The notes under the pieces were generated by a model. The model saw only the letters and a program-made list of their open reading frames with translations, was not told where the DNA came from and did no database searches. A stretch of 45,433 nucleotides of DNA, taken from the NCBI RefSeq assembly GCF_007896895.1, contig NZ_VOGW01000162.1, positions 1 to 45,433 on the forward strand. The letters are read 5' to 3'. The position numbers and the translations under genes were made by a program. Shown here piece after piece: positions 35,494 through 42,884 of this stretch (within the stretch, counting starts at the first letter, position 1; each line of letters begins with the position of its first letter). The stretch comes from Streptomyces misionensis (GTDB lineage Bacteria > Actinomycetota > Actinomycetes > Streptomycetales > Streptomycetaceae).

Positions 35494-36942
35494 TTACTGG
35501 AACGCGCCGGGGTGGGTCTGCTCCCGCACCGCCGTGAACTGCTGCCGCACCGCCTGCCCGACGGCCAGCTCCTCGCCCGGCTCCAGCACCTGTGCCGCCG
35601 CGCCCTGCCAGGCCGGCGGGGTGCGCGGATCGAGGGTGCCCTGCGACACGCCCAGCGCCCAGGCCGCCTGCCGGGCCGCGCCGATCGCCGTGTAGTCCGC
35701 GGGCTGCGGTACGACCACCTGCGCGCCGAACAGCGAGGGCGCCGCGGCCTGCACGGCGGGCAGTTCGGCGGCCGGGCCGAGCAGGAAGATCCGCCGCACC
35801 TCCACGCCCCGCCCGCGCAGCACGTCCAGCGCGTCGGCGAGTCCGCACAGCATGCCCTCGAACGCGGCCCGCGCCAGGTGCTCCGGCTTCATCGACTCGC
35901 GCCGCAGCCCGGCGAGGGTGCCCGCGGTGTGCGGCAGGTTCGGCGTGCGCTCGCCCTCCAGGTAGGGGAGCAGGACCAGGCCGTGCGCCCCCGGCGTGGA
36001 CTTCATCGCCAGCTCGGACAGGGCCTCCAGGTCCGGCAGGCCGAGGAGTTCGGCGGTGCCGCGCAGGGCGCGTACGGCGTTCAGCGTGGTGACGACCGGC
36101 AGGTGCATGCCGGTGGCGTCGGCGAGCGAGGTGATCATCCCGGACTGGTCGGCCAGCGCCTCCGGGTGCACGGCCATCACCGAGCCCGAGGCGCCGAGCG
36201 AGACCACCGCGTCCCCGAGCCCGATCCCGAGCCCGAACGCGGCGGCCATGGTCTCCCCGGTGCCGGCCGAGATCAGCAGACCCTCCGGGGTGGTACCGGC
36301 CGCCTCGGCCGGGCCGATCACCTCCGGCAGCATCGCCTGGTGGCCGAGCGCCAGCTCGACCAGGTCGGAGCGGTAGGCACCGGTGGCCGCGGACCAGTAG
36401 CCGGTGCCGGAGGCGCCGCCGCGGTCGGTGGTACGGCGCACCGGGCGCCCGAGCAACTGCCACACCAGCCAGTCGTGGGCCTGGAGCAGCACCGCGACGC
36501 GCCGGGCGTTCTCCGGCTCGTTCTTGGCCAGCCAGCGCAGCTTGGTGACGGGATGCGCGGACTGCGGCACACAGCCGACGGCGTGCGCCCAGGCCTCCCG
36601 GCCGCCGAGCGCGTCCACCAGGTCGGCCGCGGCGACCTGCGCGCGCCGGTCCCCGCCGACCAGCGCCGGGCGCACGGTGTTGCCCTGGGCGTCCAGCGGG
36701 ACCAGCGCGTTCTGCTGCGCGGAGACGCCGATGGCCTGGACCCCCTCCAGCAGTCCGCCGCCGGCGGCTTCACCGAGGGAGAGCAGCCAGGCCTGGGGGT
36801 CGATGTCGCTGGGGCGACCGCCTTCCGGCGGGTCGACGGGATGGGGGGCGTACCCCTGCCTGAGTAGGGCACCGGTGTCTGTGTCACAGACCACGATGCG
36901 GGTGAAATCAGGTGAGCTGTCCAAACCGGCGACTATCCCCAT
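35494..36942 (-). CDS. FGGY-family carbohydrate kinase-like protein, probably catalytically degenerate
   Basis: A 482-residue protein colinear with xylulokinases, with fold landmarks retained (AGLDSS with Asp8, LLPYLEGERTPNLPHTAG, YTAIGAARQAAWAL). Functional motifs have diverged: the phosphate loop reads SSPDFTR where STQSTK is usual; the substrate QQHG reads QQNA; WND reads GGD (96-98); DASGT reads GASGT (176-180); the catalytic base aligned with Asp233 of E. coli XylB is Glu230 (SAGTGETMAAA); and the adenosine loop GGGA.S reads LGPAAEL. I infer weak or absent sugar kinase activity, perhaps a sensing or scaffold role. There are no pathway genes (xylA or importer) nearby. Confidence 0.85.
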   Translation of the reverse strand: MGIVAGLDSSPDFTRIVVCDTDTGALLRQGYAPHPVDPPEGGRPSDIDPQAWLLSLGEAAGGGLLEGVQAIGVSAQQNALVPLDAQGNTVRPALVGGDRRAQVAAADLVDALGGREAWAHAVGCVPQSAHPVTKLRWLAKNEPENARRVAVLLQAHDWLVWQLLGRPVRRTTDRGGASGTGYWSAATGAYRSDLVELALGHQAMLPEVIGPAEAAGTTPEGLLISAGTGETMAAAFGLGIGLGDAVVSLGASGSVMAVHPEALADQSGMITSLADATGMHLPVVTTLNAVRALRGTAELLGLPDLEALSELAMKSTPGAHGLVLLPYLEGERTPNLPHTAGTLAGLRRESMKPEHLARAAFEGMLCGLADALDVLRGRGVEVRRIFLLGPAAELPAVQAAAPSLFGAQVVVPQPADYTAIGAARQAAWALGVSQGTLDPRTPPAWQGAAAQVLEPGEELAVGQAVRQQFTAVREQTHPGAFQ

Positions 36943-36992
36943 GCGGACGATTTTGCCGCATCACCGCGCCGGGTCCGGCCCCCGCCGCCGGG

Positions 36993-37298
36993 TCAGGTGG
37001 CGCTGGTGCCCCAGTCGTCCCCCGCCGTGCCGCCCGACGTGCGGTCCTTCAGGGAGCGGACCCGCTGGGCGACCGAGTCCGGGACGCGGTCGCCGACCTT
37101 GTCCGAGACCGTGTGGAAGGCCTTGCCCGCGTAGCTGCGGCCCTGCTGGGCCGCGGTCTCGGCGGTGTTGCGTACGGCGGGGTTCTGGGCGATCTGACGA
37201 GCGGACTTCTTCAGCTGCTCGTAGCGCTCGCGTCCGGCCCGTGTGCCGAGTACGTAACCGATGGCCAGTCCGGCGATGAACGTGAGCCGGTAGCGCAT
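36993..37298 (-). CDS. YtxH-like small membrane protein
   Basis: A 101-residue protein starting at ATG 37298 (GGGAAGG upstream; the GTG three codons earlier is too close to it). One N-terminal transmembrane segment (LTFIAGLAIGYVLGTRAG) is followed by a charged, amphipathic helical region (RERYEQLKKSARQIAQNP, then Ala/Gln-rich repeats) as in YtxH/gas-vesicle-like stress proteins. Widespread in streptomycetes; function unknown. It is transcribed away from the tRNA cluster. Confidence 0.8.
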   Translation of the reverse strand: MRYRLTFIAGLAIGYVLGTRAGRERYEQLKKSARQIAQNPAVRNTAETAAQQGRSYAGKAFHTVSDKVGDRVPDSVAQRVRSLKDRTSGGTAGDDWGTSAT

Positions 37299-37307
37299 GG
37301 CTGCCAC

Positions 37308-37457
37308 CCTTCCCGTGCGTTGGTGTCTGGTGCGACGCAGGTGCCCGAGGGTACCGATTGGCGGAGCACCCCCCTGCTTGCGCTAATGTATGTGTCGCAG
37401 CGAGCGACCGCCCCCTGGCGAATACCCGGGGAGGTCCGTTCGATGCAGACGAGGCGA
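37308..37457. other. Intergenic region holding the tRNA-Asn promoter
   Basis: Between the YtxH gene and the first tRNA-Asn the sequence contains a -10-like TAATGT (37384-37389) with only a weak TTGGCG at 37358 (20-bp spacing). The promoter assignment is tentative. Confidence 0.3.
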
Positions 37458-37530
37458 TCCTCCGTAGCTCAATTGGCAGAGCAGCCGGCTGTTAACCGGC
37501 AGGTTACTGGTTCGAGTCCAGTCGGGGGAG
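37458..37530 (+). tRNA. tRNA-Asn (GTT), copy 1
   Basis: A 73-nt cloverleaf. Acceptor TCCTCCG pairs with CGGGGGA (one G-U), discriminator G. The anticodon stem GCCGG/CCGGC encloses loop CTGTTAA, anticodon GTT. The T-arm contains GGTTCGAGTCC. CCA is not encoded. Confidence 0.97.
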
Positions 37531-37536
37531 CTTCGG

Positions 37537-37609
37537 TCCTCCGTAGCTCAATTGGCAGAGCAGCCGGCTGTTAACCGGCAGGTTACTGGTTCGAGTCCAG
37601 TCGGGGGAG
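37537..37609 (+). tRNA. tRNA-Asn (GTT), copy 2
   Basis: Identical in all 73 bases to copy 1, after a 6-nt spacer, so the two form a tandem duplication with 79-bp period and are probably cotranscribed and then processed. A terminator with a U-run follows at 37621. Confidence 0.97.
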
Positions 37610-37620
37610 CACGCTGAACG

Positions 37621-37643
37621 AGGGCCCCTCAGGGGTCCTTTTT
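37621..37643 (+). terminator. Rho-independent terminator of the tRNA-Asn pair
   Basis: Stem GGGCCCC/GGGGTCC (one G-U) with a 3-nt loop, followed by TTTTT at 37639-37643. It is one of the few U-tract terminators in the window. Confidence 0.85.
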
Positions 37644-37786
37644 CATGTCCCCGGGAACCGCCGTGGCCCGCGCCGATGTCCTCAAGGTCATGAGCAGCGC
37701 GGAAGCCGACCATCCGAGGCAGGAGATCGTATGAGCGGCTATGCTGCGGCAGACGGCGCGCACACTTGTACGCGACACGCCGCTAT

Positions 37787-37860
37787 GGGGCGGTAGCTCA
37801 GCCGGTTAGAGCAGCGGACTCATAATCCGTCGGCCGTGGGTTCGAGTCCCACCCGCCCCA
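37787..37860 (+). tRNA. tRNA with CAT anticodon (Met or Ile2)
   Basis: A 74-nt cloverleaf. Acceptor GGGGCGG/CCGCCCC with discriminator A; anticodon stem GCGGA/TCCGT around CTCATAA, anticodon CAT; T-arm GGGTTCGAGTCCC. CCA is not encoded. G1-C72 pairing excludes a typical bacterial initiator. Elongator Met and lysidine-modified Ile (AUA) cannot be told apart safely by eye; I lean to Ile2. Confidence 0.9.
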
Positions 37861-37875
37861 CCGGGCGCTACACGC

Positions 37876-37902
37876 GCAGAAGCGTTTCTACCTGCAGAAA
37901 CG
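37876..37902 (+). repeat. Hairpin/direct repeat just after the CAT tRNA
   Basis: GCAGAAGCG (37876-37884) and GCAGAAACG (37894-37902) form an imperfect direct repeat. CGTTTCT/AGAAACG (37883-37889, 37896-37902) also form a 7-bp hairpin. Position 15 bp after the tRNA 3' end resembles integrase core regions, but no integrase is present. Confidence 0.4.
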
Positions 37903-37904
37903 TA

Positions 37905-37944
37905 TGAAGGAGGGCCGCCACGCCAGCGTGGCGGCCCTCCTTCA
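37905..37944. terminator. 18-bp perfect hairpin terminator after the tRNA cluster
   Basis: TGAAGGAGGGCCGCCACG (37905-37922) pairs perfectly with CGTGGCGGCCCTCCTTCA (37927-37944) across a 4-nt loop. It is the strongest hairpin I found in the window. Confidence 0.85.
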
Positions 37945-38309
37945 CTCCCTCAGACCAAGATCCAGGGGACAGACAGGGGACACGGTGCGGGCGACATACG
38001 AGGCATAGGCGAAATCAGCCGTATCACCTGATCGGTGCCGTGGCGGGAAAGTGTCGCGCGAGGCCTCGGCTCTCTGTCGCCTCTTCCGCACGCCGGGGCG
38101 CCGCAGCTCTTGGCGCGGCGTATCGCTGCTCTCGGCTCACCGGTACCGCGACCGTGTCCATTGGCTTCGGGATCGCCCCCTCGGCTGGAGCGAGGGCTCG
38201 ACAGCGGCTACCCGTCTGACCCGCGAAACGGGAACACGCAGGCGAGATCGAGGCCGGGGCCGAACGGGGGGCAGGGGAACGCATTCCGCACCTGCCGCCT
38301 CGCGGTTGA
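37945..38309. other. Gene-free stretch between tRNA terminator and SWIM gene
   Basis: No convincing gene. A short direct repeat AGGGGACA (spaced by GAC) lies around 37964-37983. A leftward open frame of about 65 codons ends at the edge of the terminator hairpin but has no recognisable start or homology and was not called. Confidence 0.4.
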
Positions 38310-40001
38310 ATGGCGGGCGTGGCACGGAAAGTGGTGGGGTTCGACGAGGACGATCTGCGGGCGCTTGCGGGGGCTCGGTCGTTCGAGCGGGGGCTGGGGT
38401 ACCTGGACGCGGTGAGCGGCCTGGAGGTGGGGGACGGCTCGGTCACCGCCGTGGTGCACGGTACGGATGGCTACGAGGTGGAGCTCACCCTCGGCGGGGA
38501 CGACGGACTCTCGGGATGGTGCGACTGCCCCTACGGGCAGGAGGGCAACTTCTGCAAGCACTGTGTGGCCGTGGGGTTGACCGTGCTGCGGCGGGCGAAG
38601 ACGATCCCGCACCAGCGGGCAGTGGCAAAGGCGCGCGCCTCCGGGCTGGAAGCGTGGCTCACGGCGCTGTCACGTGACGAACTCCTGGCGCTGGTGCGGG
38701 AGCAGATCGCCGAGGACCGACGGCTGCGCAGGCGACTGGAGTTGCGGGCCGCCGCCGCTCACTCCGACCTCGGTACGCTCCGGGACCGGATCACGACCCT
38801 GATCGATCCGCGCCCCTTCGCCCGCTACGGATATGTCGAGTACGCCGATGCCCCCGGGTATGCGCGGCAGGTGGCAGAGGCGGCGGCCGCACTGCGCGCC
38901 CTGAGCGCCGACGGGCGAGCGGCGCACGCGGTCGGCCTGGCCGAGGAGGCGATCCGGCTGCTGGGGGAGGCCTGTCGGGAGATCGACGACGCCGACGGCG
39001 TGGTCGGGGAGGCCGCGGCCGCGGTGGCCGCGGCCCATCTGGAAGCATGCGGAGCCGCGCGCACCGATCCGGAGCGGCTGGCCGAGTGGCTGGTCGGCCA
39101 CGTACTCGGCGACGACAGTGAGGTGACGGATCTGGATCCGCTCGACTACGCCGAGGTGCTGGGGCCGGGCGGGCTGGCCCGCATGCGGCAGCTGGCGACC
39201 GAGGCGCGGCGGCGCGGCCCGTCCGGCTGGGCGGAGCGGTATCTGATGGAACGTCTGGTCAAGGCGGAGGGTGACGTCGACGCGCTGGTCGCCCTGTATG
39301 CACAGGACCTCGACCCGTCCGGTGCCACGCATCTGCACATCGCTGAGGAGCTGGAATCGGCGGGCCGCGCGGACGAGGCGCTGGCCTGGGCGGAGCGCGG
39401 ACTGCGGGACTGCGCCGCCGAGACGCACATCGATGGCCGCCTGGCCGACTACGTGTGCGCCCGGTACGTGAAGGCGGGGCGGTCGGCGGACGTGGTCGGG
39501 GTGCGCCGGGCCCGGTTCGGTGTCGAGCGGTCCCTGGCCGCCTACCGGCAGCTGCGCGCTGCCGCCCGGGCGGGGGAGTGCTGGGAGGACGAGCGAGCAT
39601 CCGCGCTGGCCGCCCTGGAAGAGGACGCCCGCCGTGCGCGCGGGGGTTGGTACGGCGGGACCGTTCTGATCGACGCACTGCTCGACGACGGCGACCTGGA
39701 CGCCGCCTGGCGGGAGGCGGCCGGCCAGGCCGACGACCAGCAGTGGGAGCGACTCGCCGACCTGTCGCGCGGGACGTGTCCGTCCGAGGCGCTCGCGGTA
39801 TACCTGCGGCTGGTCGAGCGGCTGAAGGAGCCGACCGGCGACCGCGCATACGAGCACCTGGCACGGCTGCTGCTGGGTGCTCGCGACTGCCATCGCGCGC
39901 TGGGGACCGAGGAGGCGTTCACCGCGTATCTCACCGGCCTGCGGACGGAACTGAAGCGCAGGCGGAAGCTGATGAGCATCCTCGACCGCTACGGGCTGTG
40001 A
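38310..40001 (+). CDS. SWIM zinc-finger protein with helical-repeat C-terminus (DUF6880-like)
   Basis: A 563-residue protein. An N-terminal SWIM zinc finger is visible: Cys71, Cys73, Cys82 and His84 in CDCPYGQEGNFCKHC, preceded by the typical beta hairpin VHGTDGYEVELTL. The rest is helical, with TPR/HEAT-like units (WAERYLMERLVKAEGDVDALV, ELESAGRADEALAWAERGL) and a C-terminal DUF6880-like end (KRRRKLMSILDRYGL). SWIM domains bind nucleic acid or protein in recombination and ubiquitin-like systems; the role here is unknown. The start is ATG 38310 or GTG 38319, neither with a good ribosome-binding site. Its 3' end faces vapC, 11 bp away. Confidence 0.82.
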   Translation: MAGVARKVVGFDEDDLRALAGARSFERGLGYLDAVSGLEVGDGSVTAVVHGTDGYEVELTLGGDDGLSGWCDCPYGQEGNFCKHCVAVGLTVLRRAKTIPHQRAVAKARASGLEAWLTALSRDELLALVREQIAEDRRLRRRLELRAAAAHSDLGTLRDRITTLIDPRPFARYGYVEYADAPGYARQVAEAAAALRALSADGRAAHAVGLAEEAIRLLGEACREIDDADGVVGEAAAAVAAAHLEACGAARTDPERLAEWLVGHVLGDDSEVTDLDPLDYAEVLGPGGLARMRQLATEARRRGPSGWAERYLMERLVKAEGDVDALVALYAQDLDPSGATHLHIAEELESAGRADEALAWAERGLRDCAAETHIDGRLADYVCARYVKAGRSADVVGVRRARFGVERSLAAYRQLRAAARAGECWEDERASALAALEEDARRARGGWYGGTVLIDALLDDGDLDAAWREAAGQADDQQWERLADLSRGTCPSEALAVYLRLVERLKEPTGDRAYEHLARLLLGARDCHRALGTEEAFTAYLTGLRTELKRRRKLMSILDRYGL

Positions 40002-40012
40002 ATGGAGTGCGA

Positions 40013-40426
40013 TCAGTCCTTGAGATCGATCATCTCTACTGGCTGTCCGGTCGCACGGGCGATCGTTTCGAAGTCGCGGTCGTAGTGGAGCAGCGTCAGC
40101 CCCGCCTCCTCCGCCGCAGCGGCGACCAGCAGGTCGACGGGGCCTGCACTGCGATGCTCGCCCTTGACAGTGAGCAGTTCCTGGACGACGCGTGCGCGTC
40201 GGTAGATGCCGTCGGGCATGGGGCACCAGGTGTAGTGGGCGTTCAGCGTGCGCTTCACACGTTCCCGGTCCGCCGCCGAGCGTGCGGAACAGAGGACTTC
40301 CAGTTCGGTGATGTCGCACAGGGCGACGAGCCCCGCGCCGATCCTGTCGTCCCACTCGGCCGTCGTCCGGCCGAGGAGGACGCGGGCGACGGCGGAGGTG
40401 TCGATCAGGTAGTCGGCGACGGTCAC
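40013..40426 (-). CDS. vapC: VapC-type PIN domain ribonuclease toxin
   Basis: A 137-residue PIN nuclease. The acidic metal-binding set is complete: Asp9 in YLIDTSAV, Glu41 in ITELEVL, Asp98 in GPVDLLVAAAA and Asp116/Asp118 in HYDRDF. VapC toxins cut specific tRNA or rRNA sites to halt translation. The ATG at 40426 overlaps the stop of vapB (ATGA, 40423-40426), the standard coupled layout with antitoxin first. Confidence 0.93.
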   Translation of the reverse strand: MTVADYLIDTSAVARVLLGRTTAEWDDRIGAGLVALCDITELEVLCSARSAADRERVKRTLNAHYTWCPMPDGIYRRARVVQELLTVKGEHRSAGPVDLLVAAAAEEAGLTLLHYDRDFETIARATGQPVEMIDLKD

Positions 40427-40680
40427 TCATCCGCTCCTGCATCGCGAACACCGTCCGGCCCGCCGGTGGGCCGGTACTTGCTCTTGTGGAGGAGGACAGC
40501 CATGTCGAGGGCGCCCTCCGCGACCAGTTCGCGGGCTTCTCCGAGAGCGCGCAGTCGCCGGTAGCGGGCGGTGACCTCCCGAAGGGCGGTGTTGATGGTG
40601 TCGCGCTTGGTCGTGGTGCCGAGTTCCTTGGCCGCGGCCTCCAGCGCCTCGTCGTCGAGATCGATCACGGTGCGGCTCAT
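40423..40680 (-). CDS. vapB: VapB-family antitoxin
   Basis: An 85-residue antitoxin. The N-terminal ribbon-helix-helix-like part (MSRTVIDLDDEALEAAAKELGTTTKRDTINTAL without a break) should bind DNA as a dimer; the C-terminal part (DMAVLLHKSKYRP) should wrap and inhibit VapC. The ATG at 40680 follows GGAGG. An AT-rich palindrome immediately upstream is the likely autoregulatory operator. Confidence 0.9.
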   Translation of the reverse strand: MSRTVIDLDDEALEAAAKELGTTTKRDTINTALREVTARYRRLRALGEARELVAEGALDMAVLLHKSKYRPTGGPDGVRDAGADE

Positions 40681-40705
40681 GGGCGCCTCCGTGTGTATAC
40701 GCGGC

Positions 40706-40721
40706 TATATATCAATATATA
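40706..40721. promoter_or_regulatory. vapBC operator/promoter palindrome
   Basis: TATATAT-CA-ATATATA is a 7-bp-armed inverted repeat within an AT island (about 40694-40723), which also includes GTATAC (40695-40700). It lies 26-41 bp upstream of vapB. Such AT content is exceptional here and fits the core promoter plus VapB binding site. Confidence 0.6.
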
Positions 40722-41384
40722 TGGTCCAGTATGTTCGACGGTGGGTGTTGCCCGTTACGAGGGGCCTGGCAGCAGCCCGGCGCAAGGAATGCCGATCGGG
40801 GCTGCCGTAGTCGAGTGGCGTCGCGAGGCATGGGTCGCGGCCGGGCTCCTCGAGGACGCCCCTCCTCCGCCGTCTCGCCCTCGGCCCGCACCCACGCTCT
40901 CGACTGGTCGGCGGACGCAGGTGAACCCGTGGTCCTGATTGTGCGTCAGCTCACTCGGTACCCGCCGCGCACGGCACCCGCCGTGGTCCCTCGGCGTGCG
41001 CATGGAGGAGGGCGCGGTACTCGGCGACCTGTTGGCCGACCTCGGCCAGTGAGCGGGGGCGGTGACGGCGCCGTGGCCGTCTCACCGCGTGTTCGGCGCC
41101 GCGGCAGGGCCTCGCCGGCGGAGGTGGTGTCGCAGGTGGATGCAGGACCGTTTCTACCTGGCGACGTATCGAGCCGTGATCGACATGCGCCGCTTCAGCC
41201 GGTCGGGTGCGGCGAGGTCGTGTCCTTCGACAGCGCCGCCCGTTCGGTCGTTCGGCCCACGAGCCGCCGGAGGGCACGGGCCGGGGTGTGGCCTGCCCCC
41301 CGGCCCGGCCGGGGGGCAGGCCCCCCTGCCGTCCGGTGGCTGGCAGGCTGTCCCGCGCGGACGGCCGTCGCGAGACTCGACGGC
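40722..41384. other. Gene-poor stretch between vapBC and the desaturase
   Basis: About 660 bp with no frame showing a credible start, ribosome-binding site and protein family. Fragments such as a leftward LAEVGQQVAEYRALLHAHAEG (around 40985-41050) look faintly protein-like, so this may be a decayed gene. A strong hairpin near its right end is listed separately. Confidence 0.45.
41290..41330 (+). promoter_or_regulatory. Two overlapping, mutually exclusive hairpins upstream of the desaturase
   Basis: Hairpin A: GGCCTGCCCCCCGG (41290-41303) with CCGGGGGGCAGGCC (41309-41322), 14 bp, 5-nt loop. Hairpin B: GGCAGG (41315-41320) with CCTGCC (41325-41330), 4-nt loop. The right arm of A contains the left arm of B, so both cannot form together. 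It lies 54 bp before the desaturase ATG and may be a terminator or an attenuator-like switch. Confidence 0.5.
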
Positions 41385-42449
41385 ATGACGATTTCCACAC
41401 AGGCACCCGTGGCCGCGGGTACCTCCGCCGCCGGCAGCGACTTCGCCCGCCTCACCCGGCGCATCACCGAGGCGGGTCTGCTGGAGCGGCGCCCCGGTTA
41501 CTACACGCTGCGCATCGGTGTGGTGACAGGGCTGCTGGCGGCGGGCTGGGGGGCCTTCCTCGCGCTCGGCGACACCTGGTGGCAACTCGCGGTCGCCGCC
41601 TTCCTGGCGCTGGCCTTCGGTCAAGTGGCCCTCGTGGCCCACGACCTGGCCCACCGGCAGGTCTTCCGGCGGCGCCGGCCGAGCGAGACGTGGGGCCGGC
41701 TCTTCGGCAACCTCGGCATCGGCATGAGCTACGGCTGGTGGATGAACAAGCACACCCGCCACCACGCCAACCCCAACCACGAGGACCTCGACCCCGACGT
41801 CGCCCCGGACATCCTGGTGTGGTCCACCGACCAGGCCCGCGCCAGCAGCGGTCCGGCCCGCCTCATCGGCGGCCACCAGGCCTACCTCTTCTTCCCGCTG
41901 CTGACCCTGGAGGGATTCAACCTACACGTCGCGAGCGTGCGGGCACTGCGTTCGCCGTGGATGAAGAGCCGGCTGTCGGAGGGGCTCCTGCTCTTCCTGC
42001 ACATGGCGGCCTACCTGTCCGCGCTCTTCGTGGTGCTCCCCCCGGGCAAGGCGGTGGCGTTCCTCGCCGTGCACCAGTGCCTGTTCGGTGTCTACCTGGG
42101 CTGCACCTTCGCGCCGAACCACAAGGGCATGCCGACCTTCAGCGGCGACGAGCGGCCCGACTTCCTGCGACGCCAGGTGCTCACCTCCCGCAACGTGCGC
42201 GGCGGACGGCTCACCGACGTGCTGCTCGGCGGGCTCAACTACCAGATAGAGCACCACCTGTTCCCGAGCATGCCCACCCCCCACCTGCGACGCGCCCGGC
42301 TGGTGGTGCGCGCGTACTGCGCCGAGATCGGTGTGCCGTACCACGAGACCGGACTGCTCCGGTCCTACCGCGAGGCGCTCGCCCATCTGCACCGGGTGGG
42401 GGAACCGATCAGGCGGCGGCGCCGGGCGGCCCGGGCCGGCCGGGCCTGA
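41385..42449 (+). CDS. Membrane fatty-acid desaturase (acyl-lipid/acyl-CoA type)
   Basis: A 354-residue di-iron membrane desaturase. The three histidine boxes are complete: HDLAH (86-90), HTRHH (123-127) and QIEHH (287-291), the last with Gln as in front-end/linoleoyl-CoA-type desaturases. Hydrophobic helix pairs lie at about 43-85 and 190-235. It inserts a double bond into acyl chains using O2 and electrons from a ferredoxin or reductase encoded elsewhere. The start is ATG 41385 with no clear Shine-Dalgarno sequence. No cytochrome b5 domain is present. Membrane-fluidity control is the expected role. Confidence 0.92.
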   Translation: MTISTQAPVAAGTSAAGSDFARLTRRITEAGLLERRPGYYTLRIGVVTGLLAAGWGAFLALGDTWWQLAVAAFLALAFGQVALVAHDLAHRQVFRRRRPSETWGRLFGNLGIGMSYGWWMNKHTRHHANPNHEDLDPDVAPDILVWSTDQARASSGPARLIGGHQAYLFFPLLTLEGFNLHVASVRALRSPWMKSRLSEGLLLFLHMAAYLSALFVVLPPGKAVAFLAVHQCLFGVYLGCTFAPNHKGMPTFSGDERPDFLRRQVLTSRNVRGGRLTDVLLGGLNYQIEHHLFPSMPTPHLRRARLVVRAYCAEIGVPYHETGLLRSYREALAHLHRVGEPIRRRRRAARAGRA

Positions 42450-42597
42450 GCGGGCCGGGACGAGGGGCGCGTGGCAGGGGCGCGGCGGGCCGTCGCACGC
42501 GGCGCGCCCCCCGGCCGGTCGCGGGTGGTGTCCGCCGGCCGCGGAAAGTGCGGGAAGGAGCCGCGTACTTGGCGGATGCCGGTCACCGAGGCTTGAA

Positions 42598-42614
42598 GCC
42601 CACCCGGCGTGGGC
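42598..42614 (+). other. Small hairpin upstream of the candidate short gene
   Basis: GCCCAC (42598-42603) and GTGGGC (42609-42614) form a 6-bp stem with a 5-nt loop, 36 bp before the short reading frame at 42651. Possibly part of its leader. Confidence 0.35.
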
Positions 42615-42650
42615 ACGGACCTCCTACCGGTGTCGGCAGGAGGAGACGTC

Positions 42651-42752
42651 ATGGACCGTCGGATCCGGGTACGCGTCAGCCGGCGGCCCCCCGCGCCGCG
42701 CGAGCAGGAGATCGACCGCAGGACGCCGTCGGGGCGCGTGCTGCCGTACTGA
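42651..42752 (+). CDS. Candidate 33-residue Arg-rich small protein
   Basis: ATG 42651 to TGA 42752 encodes a 33-residue basic peptide (begins MDRRIRVRVSRRPPAP, ends SGRVLPY). The ribosome-binding site AGGAGGAG ends 6 nt before the ATG and is among the best in the window. Third positions are about 94% G/C while second positions are far lower, as in true streptomycete genes. No homologue is recognised and no hydrophobic segment is present. It lies between the desaturase and the disrupted end of the EamA gene. It could be a genuine small protein or a chance frame. Confidence 0.4.
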   Translation: MDRRIRVRVSRRPPAPREQEIDRRTPSGRVLPY

Positions 42753-42884
42753 CCGTTCCGTTCTCACGGATGTCCTCGGGAGACGTGGCGGGCCGCCGCC
42801 GCCCGCCGGGCCGCGCGCCGGGGTTCCGGCGGGGGCGGGCCGGACGGGGCCGCGCCGGCGGGGATCGCCGCCGCGATGGTGGCC

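Noticed and set aside
37945..38130. Leftward frame of about 65 codons ending at the tRNA-proximal terminator, considered as an integrase remnant
   Set aside because: No recombinase motif, no start codon with a ribosome-binding site, and no duplicated tRNA end.
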